Source of the DNA: Nocardioides albertanoniae
GTDB taxonomy: Bacteria > Actinomycetota > Actinomycetes > Propionibacteriales > Nocardioidaceae
Direction of reading: 5' to 3'
DNA length: 64,000 bases
NCBI RefSeq assembly: GCF_006716315.1
Contig: NZ_VFOV01000001.1
Coordinates: 3,240,501 to 3,304,500, forward strand
Numbering within the stretch: the first letter of the stretch is position 1; every line of letters begins with the position of its first letter. The notes below the pieces were generated by a model. That model was not told the DNA's origin and searched no databases. It saw only the letters and a program-made list of their open reading frames with translations. Shown piece by piece: positions 8,341 through 15,740 of the stretch. The position numbers and the translations under genes were made by a program.

Positions 8341-8763
8341 TCAGTCGGTCGACTCGTCGAGGTCTGCGAACTTGGCCTGTGCACCCGCGGAGTACTCCGC
8401 CCACTTGGCCGGGTCCCAGATCTCGATCCGGTCCATCACACCGATCACGACGACGTCCTTGACGATCCCGGCGTAGTCACGCAGGAGCGGCGAGATGCCG
8501 ATCCGGCCCTGCTTGTCGGGTGTCGTCTGCTCCGCCCCCGCGAAGAGGACACGTGCGTAGTCACGAGCGTCGCGAGAGGTCAGCGGAGTCTGCTGGGCCC
8601 GCTGGGCCTCCTGCATGAAGACGTCTTCTGGCCACACCACCAGGCAGTTCTCCTGACCTTGCGTCACGACAACCCCCTCAGCCAGTCGATCTCGGAACTT
8701 TGCGGGGAGGAAGACCCTGCCCTTCTCGTCGAGCTTCGGCGTGTACGTGCCCATGAAGAACAT
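8341..8763 (-). CDS. mraZ: MraZ, transcriptional regulator of the dcw cluster
   Basis: A 140-aa AbrB/SpoVT-fold DNA-binding protein with the two DxxxR-type repeats of MraZ: KLDEKGRVFLPAKFRD near the N terminus and TPDKQGRIGISPLLRD in the second half. MraZ represses its own promoter and the division/cell-wall cluster in characterised bacteria. I choose ATG 8763 (MFFMGTYTPKLDEKGR), the family's standard start, with GGGGGCG 6 nt upstream; longer readings add non-conserved residues. The C-terminal 25 residues (EIWDPAKWAEYSAGAQ...) are the usual ending. A cluster of regularly spaced GTGGG repeats lies just upstream. Confidence 0.96.
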   Translation of the reverse strand: MFFMGTYTPKLDEKGRVFLPAKFRDRLAEGVVVTQGQENCLVVWPEDVFMQEAQRAQQTPLTSRDARDYARVLFAGAEQTTPDKQGRIGISPLLRDYAGIVKDVVVIGVMDRIEIWDPAKWAEYSAGAQAKFADLDESTD

Positions 8764-8801
8764 GTGCTCGCCCCCGCGGTCTGCTCGACGTGGATCCTTC
8801 C

Positions 8802-8842
8802 TCCACTTTGCCCCACCGTACCCCACAATCCCCCACTTTCAA
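8802..8842 (-). promoter_or_regulatory. mraZ promoter with MraZ box (four GTGGG-type repeats)
   Basis: On the minus strand GTGGG occurs at 8832-8836, 8822-8826 and 8812-8816, with a degenerate GTGGA at 8802-8806. The period is exactly 10 bp (5-bp box, 5-bp spacer), the arrangement known for MraZ operators. A candidate -35 TTGAAA (8837-8842) and -10 TACGGT (8815-8820) are 16 bp apart and interleaved with the repeats, so MraZ binding would block the promoter. Confidence 0.85.
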
Positions 8843-8930
8843 ACCACATTGCTCCCCCACCGCGTGATTTCGCGCCACGGCCGCGATCTCCGGAGGGGTC
8901 GCGAAGGCCGCTCCATGGGCGCTCGAGACG

Positions 8931-8972
8931 GTGGGTGGAGGGTTGTGGGAGGAAGGTGGGGAGGAAAGTGGG
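8931..8972 (+). promoter_or_regulatory. Second GTGGG cluster upstream of moxR
   Basis: Four plus-strand GTGGG motifs start at 8931, 8945, 8956 and 8968. Spacing is irregular (14, 11 and 12 bp), unlike the true MraZ box on the other strand. It lies in the 319-bp divergent gap between mraZ and moxR. It could be a weak MraZ site or simple purine-rich sequence; function is unproven. Nothing else recognisable was seen in the gap. Confidence 0.35.
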
Positions 8973-9082
8973 GAGGTCGCGGATATCGCCCGGGTAGGTC
9001 ACAGACAGGTCAATGGCGCAGACGCGGTGGGCCGTACCCCGTACGGTGTCCCCATAGACAGGTTGAGTCGGAAGGACGCGAC

Positions 9083-10072
9083 GTGACGACGCCGGCGGAG
9101 GCCCCAGGATCGGGCGCAGTGCATGGGGCAGAGATTGAGACATTGGTGCGGGTCGCGGGCCGCATTCGCGACAGCATCGAGAAGGTGATCGAGGGCAAGA
9201 CCGACGTCGTCGACTCCACCCTCACCGTGCTGCTCGCCGAGGGGCACCTGCTGATCGAGGACGTGCCCGGGGTCGGGAAGACCCAGCTGGCCAAGGCGCT
9301 CGCGCGCTCGATCGACTGCTCGGTGCGGCGCATCCAGTTCACCCCCGACCTGCTCCCGAGCGACGTCACCGGGGTCTCGGTCTTCAACCAGAACTCCCGG
9401 GAGTTCGAGTTCCGCCCCGGCGGCATCTTCGCCAACATCGTGGTCGGCGACGAGATCAACCGCGCCTCCCCCAAGACCCAGTCGGCGCTGCTGGAGTGCA
9501 TGGAGGAGCACCAGGTCACCGTCGACAACGTGACCTACCAGCTCGACTCCCCGTTCATGGTGATCGCGACCCAGAACCCGATCGAGATGGAAGGGACGTA
9601 CGCCCTGCCCGAGGCGCAGCGCGACAGGTTCATGGCGCGCGTCTCGGTCGGCTATCCCCCGGTCGGCTCCGAGATCGCGATGCTCGCCAGCCACAGCGCC
9701 GCCAACCCGCTCGACGACCTCGAGCCGGTGGCCGACGCGGCCGAGATCCGCAAGCTCGTCGGGGTCGTCAACCAGATCTACGTGGCCGACTCCGTCCGGC
9801 GCTACACCGTGGCCCTCACCGCGGCGACCCGCGCCAACAACGAGCTGGCCCTGGGCGCCTCACCGCGTGCGAGCCTGCATCTGCTGCGGGCCGCGAAGGC
9901 GCACGCCGCGATGAACGGGCGCGAGTTCGTGCTCCCCGATGACGTGCGCAGGCTGACCGGTCCGGTGCTTGCCCATCGTCTGCTCCCCAGCGCGTCCGCG
10001 GCGATGCACGGCCGCTCGGTGGCCGACATCCTCGAGGCCGTCACCTCCGCCGTGCCGGTGCCACAGGCCTGA
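9083..10072 (+). CDS. MoxR-family AAA+ ATPase
   Basis: A 329-aa AAA+ ATPase of the MoxR group, chaperone-like proteins that typically work with DUF58 and transglutaminase or VWA partners encoded nearby. Walker A is VPGVGKTQLAKALA. Walker B and the following conserved block read VVGDEINRASPKTQSALLEC. Sensor 1 is IATQNPIEMEGTYALPEAQR, a MoxR signature, and the C-terminal lid carries LGASPRASLHLLRAAKA. GTG 9083 is chosen because GGAAGGA is 7 nt upstream; the open frame continues upstream but is not conserved. It heads a three-gene operon with DUF58 and transglutaminase genes. Confidence 0.94.
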   Translation: MTTPAEAPGSGAVHGAEIETLVRVAGRIRDSIEKVIEGKTDVVDSTLTVLLAEGHLLIEDVPGVGKTQLAKALARSIDCSVRRIQFTPDLLPSDVTGVSVFNQNSREFEFRPGGIFANIVVGDEINRASPKTQSALLECMEEHQVTVDNVTYQLDSPFMVIATQNPIEMEGTYALPEAQRDRFMARVSVGYPPVGSEIAMLASHSAANPLDDLEPVADAAEIRKLVGVVNQIYVADSVRRYTVALTAATRANNELALGASPRASLHLLRAAKAHAAMNGREFVLPDDVRRLTGPVLAHRLLPSASAAMHGRSVADILEAVTSAVPVPQA

Positions 10073-10105
10073 CCCGGTCGAAGCTGGCCACACGAAAGGG
10101 AGCCG

Positions 10106-11380
10106 ATGCGTGAGGCACTGTCGGGACTGACCGTCCGGGGCCGCACCTTCCTGGCGGCCGGGGTCACCGCGATCGTCTGCGGGATGCTGATGGACCAGGC
10201 CTCGCTCTCGCGGATCGGGATGCTGCTGATCGCGCTGCCGCTGGTCACCGCCGCCGTCGCCGCCTGGGGCCGCTACCGGCTCGCCCTCGTGCGCCACATC
10301 GAGCCCCACCTGACCGAGGCCGGCCAGCCCGCCAAGGTCGAGCTCACCATCGCCAACGAGGGCCGCATCCCCACCGGCACCCTGCTGCTCGAGGAGACCG
10401 TGCCCTTCGCCCTCGGCGGTCGTCCCCGGTTCGTCGTCGACCGGATCGGCTTCGGCTGGCGCCACAAGCTCGGCTACCAGATCCGCTCCGAGATCCGCGG
10501 CCGTTTCGACATCGGCCCGATGCGGGTGACGGTCGCCGACCCGTTCGGCCTGGTGGAGCTCAACCGCGCGTTCAGCTCGACCGTGCCGTTCACGGTGACG
10601 CCGAAGGTGGTCGGGCTGCCCTCGACCCCGCTGACGGGCAACGCCACCTCCTCGGGCGACTCCCGGCCGCGGGCCTTCCTCGGCGGCAGCGCCGAAGACG
10701 TCACCGTGCGTGAATACCGGCGCGGTGACGAGCTGCGCCGCGTGCACTGGCCCAGCTCCGCCCGCCTCGGCGAGCTGATGGTGCGCCGCGAGGAGCAGCC
10801 CTGGCAGGCCCGGGCGACCGTCTTCCTCGACAACCGCCGCTCGGTCCATCGCGGCCAGGGATCGGCCTCCTCCTTCGAGCACGCCGTCGTCGTCGCCGCC
10901 TCGGTGGCCGTGCACCTGGTCGGCGCCGGCTACTCGGTGCGGCTGGTGTCTTCGGGTGGGGACGTCGCCGCGGCCTGGCACGACCGAGAGGGTCAGGCCG
11001 ACGCCGCCGCGCTGCTCGAGGCGCTCGCCGTGATCGAGACGGTGCAGCACCACCACATCGATGCGTCCTGGATGAGCGAGGACGGCCAGGGCGGGATCAC
11101 CGTCGCCGTGCTCGGCGCCATCGACCAGGACGATGCCAGCGTGCTTCGCCGGGTGCGACATCACACCGGGTCGGCGCTGGCGTTCACGCTCGCCGTCGAC
11201 AGCTGGAGCACGGTGAACCTCGCCCCCGAGCAACAGCGGCCCAGCGGCGTACCCCTGCTTCTCCAGCACGGCTGGAAGGCGGTCGACCTCGGCCTCGGCG
11301 ACTCGGTGGCCACCCGCTGGCGTGAGCTCGGCACCCGTGGCGCGGCCGGCGCGGCGGCCTCGATGGGGGCGGCACGATGA
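10106..11380 (+). CDS. DUF58 domain protein
   Basis: A 424-aa protein with two N-terminal transmembrane helices (about residues 10-50) and a DUF58 domain identified by the segment VREYRRGDELRRVHWPSSARLGELMVRREE followed by ATVFLDNRRSVHRG, which belongs to a VWA-like fold. Written in short: RRVHWPSSARLGELMVR is the hallmark. DUF58 proteins accompany MoxR ATPases and are thought to be partners or substrates in envelope-linked assembly; no biochemical activity is assigned. It follows moxR by 33 bp with AAAGGGAG before the ATG, and its TGA overlaps the next ATG (ATGA), so translation is coupled to the transglutaminase gene. Confidence 0.9.
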   Translation: MREALSGLTVRGRTFLAAGVTAIVCGMLMDQASLSRIGMLLIALPLVTAAVAAWGRYRLALVRHIEPHLTEAGQPAKVELTIANEGRIPTGTLLLEETVPFALGGRPRFVVDRIGFGWRHKLGYQIRSEIRGRFDIGPMRVTVADPFGLVELNRAFSSTVPFTVTPKVVGLPSTPLTGNATSSGDSRPRAFLGGSAEDVTVREYRRGDELRRVHWPSSARLGELMVRREEQPWQARATVFLDNRRSVHRGQGSASSFEHAVVVAASVAVHLVGAGYSVRLVSSGGDVAAAWHDREGQADAAALLEALAVIETVQHHHIDASWMSEDGQGGITVAVLGAIDQDDASVLRRVRHHTGSALAFTLAVDSWSTVNLAPEQQRPSGVPLLLQHGWKAVDLGLGDSVATRWRELGTRGAAGAAASMGAAR

Positions 11381-13662
11381 CAACCGACGTACGCGGGGCG
11401 GTGCCCACCATGGCGGTGCCGGTGACCTGCTTCGTGACCGTGATGCTGGCGCTGCTCTCGTGGGGCTCGTTCACCGACGCCCGCGCCGCCTACCTGGGGC
11501 CCATCCTCGTCGCCGGTCTGCTCGTGGTCGGCACCGGAGTCTCGGCTCGGCTGCTGCGCGTGCACGGCTCGGTGGTGGTGCTGCTGCAGATCCTGCTGGG
11601 CACGATCGCGACCGGCCTGCTGGTGGTGCACCACCCGTTCCCCGTCACCGGCGACGGGCGGGCCCGGGTCGTGACCGAGATGACCCAGGCGTACGCGGGC
11701 TTCACCCCGCTCGACCTGCCGATGTCCGGCTCCGCGATCGCCCCTTACCTCGTGCCGGGTGGTGTCGCGGCGGTGCTGCTGGCCGACGTGCTGGCCGTCA
11801 CCCTGCGCCGGCCGCCGATGATGGGGCTGGTGCTGCTGGGCGTCTTCACGGTGCCGTTCAGCATCATCGGCCCAGGCGGGTGGGGCGGGCTGTCGTGGCC
11901 GATCTTCGTCGTCACCGCGGCCGCGTTCTTGGTGATGTTGCGCTTCGACCGCGCCCAGCAGCTGGGTCGCTGGGGTCGACGTCTCGACGAGGATCTGCCC
12001 ACGGTGCCGGCGGCCGGGCCTGCGGTGATCGGTGTCGCCGCGGTCGCGATCGCGCTGCTCACCCCCTCGTGGCTGCCCACCCCCGACGTCACGATGCCCG
12101 GCTTCGGTCCGGGCGACGGCAACGGGCCGCTGCGGGTGATCAACCCGACCGTCGGCCTCTACGACGACCTGCGCCAGCAGAGCGACGAGGTGATGGTCAC
12201 CGCGACCCCGGTCTACGGCGACGCCGAGGAGCCCCCGTCCTACCTGCGGATCGGCGCGCTGACGAAGTTCACCGGCACGGAGTGGACGCCGGGCAACCGC
12301 GACGTGCCCTCCGACCAGACCGGGGTGGCCACCATCGATCCCCCGATGTCCGACGAGTCGCTGCTGGGCCCGACGACGACCTATCAGATGCGCGCCAGCG
12401 ACAGCTTCAAGTCGACCTGGCTCCCCGTCTTCACCCACCCGCTCGAGGTCAGCGCGGAGGGCCCGTGGCGCTACGACGAGGACACCCTCGACTTCATGTC
12501 CACCGAGGGCAGGGACCGCACCGTCGCCGGCACCAGGTGGCGGATGACCGCGGCGCCGGTCGAGCCGCCGCAGAAGCGGCTGCTGGCCGCCGGCGACGCC
12601 GGGGTCGACGCACCGCCGGAGATGACCGACCTGCCGGTGCTCCCCGACGAGATCCACGAGATCGCGCTCAGCCGCACCGCCGACGAAGAGGGCCCGTTCG
12701 CCAAGGCCGTCGCCCTGCAGAACTGGTTCCGGCACAGCGGCGAGTTCACCTACAGCCTCGAGCGTGACGTCGGTGCCGACTCCGAGGCGCTGCTGGAGTT
12801 CTTGACGACCAACAAGGTCGGCTACTGCCAGCAGTACGCCACAGCGATGGCCGTGCTCGCGCGCGACCTCGACATCCCGGCCCGTGTCGCGTTCGGCTTC
12901 CTCGGCGGCGACCAGAACGAAGACGGCGCCTGGCAGTTCCGTGGCCGCGACCTGCACGCCTGGCCCGAGCTGTGGTTCGAGGACATCGGCTGGGTGCGGT
13001 TCGAGCCGACCCCCGCTGCGGCCGACACCGCCGAGCCCGACTACACCTCCGGCGCGCTCGGCAGCGCCCCCGAGATCCCCGACACCCCGGAGCCCGGCGG
13101 CAACGCCAGCGCCGCGCCGGCGCCCAACCGGCCGCAGCGGGAGGCTCCCGAGACCCCGCAGGTCGTCGACCCCGCCACCGAGGAGGCCCACACCGGCGCC
13201 GTCTGGACTGGCCTGGGGGTGCTCGCGCTGGTCGCCCTCCTCGGCCTCGCCGCACCCGCCGTGATCCGACGGCGCAGGCGGGCGGCTCGGCTCGCGGGCG
13301 ATGCCGAGGCGGGCTGGGCCGAGATCGGCGACACCGCCGTCGACCTGGGTCTGCCATGGGCCGGCACCCGCTCGCCTCGGGAGGCCGGCGCCGCTCTGAA
13401 CACCGAGATCAGCGGTCGAGACCCGTTGCTCGCGCTGCAGAGGATCGTGGCAGCGGTCGAGCGCGGACGCTACGCGGAGCATCGCGACACCACGGCGATC
13501 GGCGACGACGTACGCCAGGTGTGCGCGGCTCTGCGCGAGCAGGCCGGTCCACGTGCCCGGCGCCGGGCCACGCTGTGGCCGGTCTCGGTCTTCCGCCGGG
13601 TCTCCGCCCCGGCCTCCGAGACCGCGACCGCCCGGCCCGAGCACGAGCTGATCTCCTCCTAG
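11377..13662 (+). CDS. TgpA-like membrane transglutaminase (DUF3488/transglutaminase-like)
   Basis: A 761-aa membrane protein. Residues 1-230 hold about six transmembrane helices (DUF3488/TgpA N-terminal part). An extracytoplasmic region follows, then a transglutaminase-like papain fold with catalytic Cys484 in VGYCQQYATAMAVLARDL, His527 in DLHAWPELWFED and an Asp near 536. A Pro-rich linker, one more helix (VWTGLGVLALVALLGLAAPAV) and a C-terminal DUF4129-like cytoplasmic tail end the protein. The natural substrate in actinobacteria is not established. Its start overlaps the DUF58 stop. It completes the moxR-DUF58-transglutaminase operon, and a palindromic element lies 29 bp after its stop. 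Confidence 0.91.
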   Translation: MTTDVRGAVPTMAVPVTCFVTVMLALLSWGSFTDARAAYLGPILVAGLLVVGTGVSARLLRVHGSVVVLLQILLGTIATGLLVVHHPFPVTGDGRARVVTEMTQAYAGFTPLDLPMSGSAIAPYLVPGGVAAVLLADVLAVTLRRPPMMGLVLLGVFTVPFSIIGPGGWGGLSWPIFVVTAAAFLVMLRFDRAQQLGRWGRRLDEDLPTVPAAGPAVIGVAAVAIALLTPSWLPTPDVTMPGFGPGDGNGPLRVINPTVGLYDDLRQQSDEVMVTATPVYGDAEEPPSYLRIGALTKFTGTEWTPGNRDVPSDQTGVATIDPPMSDESLLGPTTTYQMRASDSFKSTWLPVFTHPLEVSAEGPWRYDEDTLDFMSTEGRDRTVAGTRWRMTAAPVEPPQKRLLAAGDAGVDAPPEMTDLPVLPDEIHEIALSRTADEEGPFAKAVALQNWFRHSGEFTYSLERDVGADSEALLEFLTTNKVGYCQQYATAMAVLARDLDIPARVAFGFLGGDQNEDGAWQFRGRDLHAWPELWFEDIGWVRFEPTPAAADTAEPDYTSGALGSAPEIPDTPEPGGNASAAPAPNRPQREAPETPQVVDPATEEAHTGAVWTGLGVLALVALLGLAAPAVIRRRRRAARLAGDAEAGWAEIGDTAVDLGLPWAGTRSPREAGAALNTEISGRDPLLALQRIVAAVERGRYAEHRDTTAIGDDVRQVCAALREQAGPRARRRATLWPVSVFRRVSAPASETATARPEHELISS

Positions 13663-13690
13663 CCGCACCCGCGCGCCAGCACCCGAAGGG

Positions 13691-13722
13691 TCGAGTCGGC
13701 TCGTTCTGACGAGCCGACTCGA
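13691..13722. terminator. Palindrome at convergent gene ends, same family as the repeat at 49.2 kb
   Basis: Perfect 14-bp arms (13691-13704 and 13709-13722) with a 4-nt loop; core GAGTCGGCTCGT. It sits between the convergent transglutaminase and DUF3040 genes and probably terminates both transcripts. A degenerate half copy (CGCCGACTCGGCG) follows at 13743-13755. The same core recurs at 49242-49342. Confidence 0.75.
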
Positions 13723-13765
13723 CGCTGAATCCGGTCAGGACGCGCCGACTCGGCGGTGGTGCGGC

Positions 13766-14140
13766 TCAGAGGTCGTCGTCGCCGCGGCGGCGCTGCTTCC
13801 AGCGTTCGCTGGCCCGATCGAGGAAGGAGCTGCGAGGCGGTGGCTCGCTGCCCTCGTCCTCCTCGACCGAAGCGGCCCCACGCAAGGCGGTGAGCAGCAC
13901 AGAGGTCGACCCGAGCATGACCAGGAATCCGACGACTCCGACGATCCACATCCGTGAGATCACCCCGGCCATCAGCAACGCCACGCCGACGGCGAGCACG
14001 AAGCCCGCGATCACCGCGTGTCGGTGTTGGGCACGGCGCAAGGCCGTGCCTCGGAGGGCGGAGGCGAACTTCGGGTCCTCCGCCGAGAGCGCGCGCTCCA
14101 TCTGCTCCAGCAGACGAAGCTCCTCTTCCGAGAGTGGCAC
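13766..14140 (-). CDS. DUF3040 membrane protein
   Basis: A 124-aa protein of the actinobacterial DUF3040 family. The N terminus VPLSEEELRLLEQMERALSA and DPKFASALRG are the family signature, followed by two transmembrane helices (IAGFVLAVGVALLMAGVIS and WIVGVVGFLVMLGSTSVLL) and a charged tail rich in Arg and Asp. GTG 14140 is preferred because GGGAGG is just upstream and homologues start at PLSEEE. A -10-like TAGACT lies about 35 bp further up (14174-14179). The role is unknown. The gene lies beside dinB, as in many actinobacteria. Confidence 0.9.
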   Translation of the reverse strand: MPLSEEELRLLEQMERALSAEDPKFASALRGTALRRAQHRHAVIAGFVLAVGVALLMAGVISRMWIVGVVGFLVMLGSTSVLLTALRGAASVEEDEGSEPPPRSSFLDRASERWKQRRRGDDDL

Positions 14141-14309
14141 CGTACCTCCCATGTCCTGTCGGGCATTCCCAAGTCTAGGCTCGCCATCGTGAAGGCGGTA
14201 GGGAGCCCGGAAAAATCTTGCCACCTGACGTTCTGCCACATGGCACGACCTGCGCTGATTGTGCCGTGCGATCGGGCAGATGCGTCAACCCTGACGGGCC
14301 AGGGCTTGC

Positions 14310-15578
14310 CTAGATCAGGCTCGCGCGCCGCACGAGGTTGGACCCGAAGCGGTCGGCGACCCGGTCGACGGCACGATCTGCCTCCGACCAGCCGCGCTCG
14401 CGCTCGCCGATCACCAGCTGTCGACCGGTGCCTTCCCGAGCGACCAGGTGCTCCACCCGCACCCCGACCAGACGCAGGGCCCTCCCCCGCAGCTGCAGGT
14501 CGTCGAAGAGCCGGACCGCGGTGGTATGCACCTCCTGGGTGACGTCTGTCGGGTCCGTCAGTGTGCGGGAGCGGGAGATCGTCGTGAAGTCGGTGAACCG
14601 CACCGTCAGCGCCACCGTGCGTCCGACGGTGCCGGCACGCCGCATCCGCCGAGTGACCCGGGCCGAGAGGCGCAGCAGCTCGCGCACGATGTCGTCGCGG
14701 TCGCTCAGATCGCGGGCGAAGGTCTCCTGGGCGCCGGTGGACCGGTCCGCGCTGCGCGCGGTTACTCCCTCGCTCGGCGCGAGCGGACGAGCAAGCTCGC
14801 CGCTCGACCTCGCTCCGGTCGTCTCGGGCAGATCGGGGCCGAGCCGCCCGGTCAGCTCGCGCCGGTCGGTGCCGGTGGCGAGCCGGTGCAGATGACCACC
14901 GAGACGGGGCCCGAGGATCTGGTGGAGCGCCGGGACCGGGGTGCGGGCGATGTCGCCGACGGTCTCGAACCCGAGCTTTCGCAGCCGGTTGCGCGTGCTC
15001 GGCCCGACGCCGTAGAGCTCGCCGACGTCGAGCGGATGCAGGAAACCGGGGATGTCGTCGGGCCGGACGACCACGACGCCGTCGGGCTTCGCCTTGCGGC
15101 TGCCGACCTTGGCCACGCTCGGGGTGGGTGCGACACCGACGGAGCAGGTGATCTTGAGCTCGTCGGCGATCTGGCGCCGGATCCGGTGGGCGATCCGCTC
15201 GGGGCTGCCGAAGAGCCTGGTGGCGCCGCGTACGTCCAGGAACGCCTCGTCGACGCTGACCACCTCCACCAGCGGGGTGGCTCGGCGAAAGATCTCACGC
15301 ACCTGCTGGGAGACCTCGGAGACCTCGCCGAAGTCGAGACGCACCGAGACGAGCTGAGGGCACAGACGCCTCGCCATCGAGCCGGGCATCGCGGCATGGA
15401 TGCCATAGGCCCGCGCCGGGTAGTTGGCACAGGTCACCACACCTCTCGCATGACCCCCGACGACGACCGGCTGCTGCCAGAGCTCGGGCTGGTGCCTGAT
15501 AGCCACCGAAACAAAGAAGGCGTCCATGTCGACATGGAGGATCGGGGTGACCTCCGGAGCGCCAGCGGAGGAGGTCAC
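14310..15578 (-). CDS. dinB: DNA polymerase IV (Y-family, DinB)
   Basis: Error-prone translesion polymerase, 422 aa. Catalytic acidic residues lie in ILHVDMDAFFVSV and VVSVDEAFLDVRG. YGVGPSTRNRLRKLG is the helix-hairpin-helix of the thumb, and TFARDL begins the little-finger domain. A segment of about 20 residues in the linker (around ARSSGELARPLAPSEGVTAR) is longer than in typical DinB, and its DNA (14780-14806) is a palindrome, suggesting a repeat inserted in frame. I choose GTG 15578, with GGAGG 6 nt upstream; a TTG reading from 15620 is less likely. The start lies inside a perfect 20-bp stem (15536-15589). It is probably last in an SOS-controlled HEPN-methyltransferase-dinB unit. Confidence 0.95.
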   Translation of the reverse strand: MTSSAGAPEVTPILHVDMDAFFVSVAIRHQPELWQQPVVVGGHARGVVTCANYPARAYGIHAAMPGSMARRLCPQLVSVRLDFGEVSEVSQQVREIFRRATPLVEVVSVDEAFLDVRGATRLFGSPERIAHRIRRQIADELKITCSVGVAPTPSVAKVGSRKAKPDGVVVVRPDDIPGFLHPLDVGELYGVGPSTRNRLRKLGFETVGDIARTPVPALHQILGPRLGGHLHRLATGTDRRELTGRLGPDLPETTGARSSGELARPLAPSEGVTARSADRSTGAQETFARDLSDRDDIVRELLRLSARVTRRMRRAGTVGRTVALTVRFTDFTTISRSRTLTDPTDVTQEVHTTAVRLFDDLQLRGRALRLVGVRVEHLVAREGTGRQLVIGERERGWSEADRAVDRVADRFGSNLVRRASLI

Positions 15579-15589
15579 CCCGATCCTCC
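15536..15589 (-). repeat. 20-bp perfect hairpin enclosing the dinB ribosome site and start
   Basis: Arms 15536-15555 and 15570-15589 are perfectly complementary over 20 bp; the 14-nt loop is GGAGCGCCAGCGGA on the plus strand. In the dinB mRNA one arm contains the GGAGG Shine-Dalgarno and the GTG start (15576-15578), and the other arm is coding sequence for the conserved EVTPIL. The start region would thus be sequestered. Confidence 0.85.
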
Positions 15590-15614
15590 GAGGACGCGGA
15601 CAAGCGCTGACTCG

Positions 15615-15660
15615 GCGCAAATGTCCCGCCGGAGCGCCAGCGGAGGTGGGACCTTTGCGC
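15615..15660. repeat. Second hairpin with the same 14-nt loop
   Basis: Arms 15615-15630 and 15645-15660 match at 14 of 16 positions. The stem sequence is unrelated to the hairpin at 15536-15589, but the 14-nt loop (15631-15644) is identical. The pair look like products of one process acting at the loop motif. Confidence 0.8.
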
Positions 15661-15677
15661 TGTGTCGGCGCCGGCCG

Positions 15678-15740
15678 GCGAAGCGAAGCGAGCCGTACGC
15701 GAAGCGAAGCGAGCCAACTGCGAAGCGAAGCGAGCTAAGA
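15678..15740. repeat. Tandem repeat, three 21-bp units
   Basis: Three units of 21 bp start at 15678, 15699 and 15720, each GCGAAGCGAAGCGAGC plus a variable end; a fourth degenerate unit runs into the methyltransferase gene. On the minus strand the unit resembles the last codons of that gene (GSLRS), so it may be an amplification of its 3' end. No spacers, so it is not a CRISPR. Confidence 0.85.

Noticed and set aside
8741..9082. Long N-terminal extension of MoxR
   Set aside because: The extra 114 codons are not conserved, cross the divergent promoter region and lack a ribosome site; GTG 9083 has a good one.
15579..15620. TTG start for dinB at 15620
   Set aside because: It adds 14 non-conserved residues encoded by the hairpin region and has no ribosome site; GTG 15578 has GGAGG 6 nt upstream.
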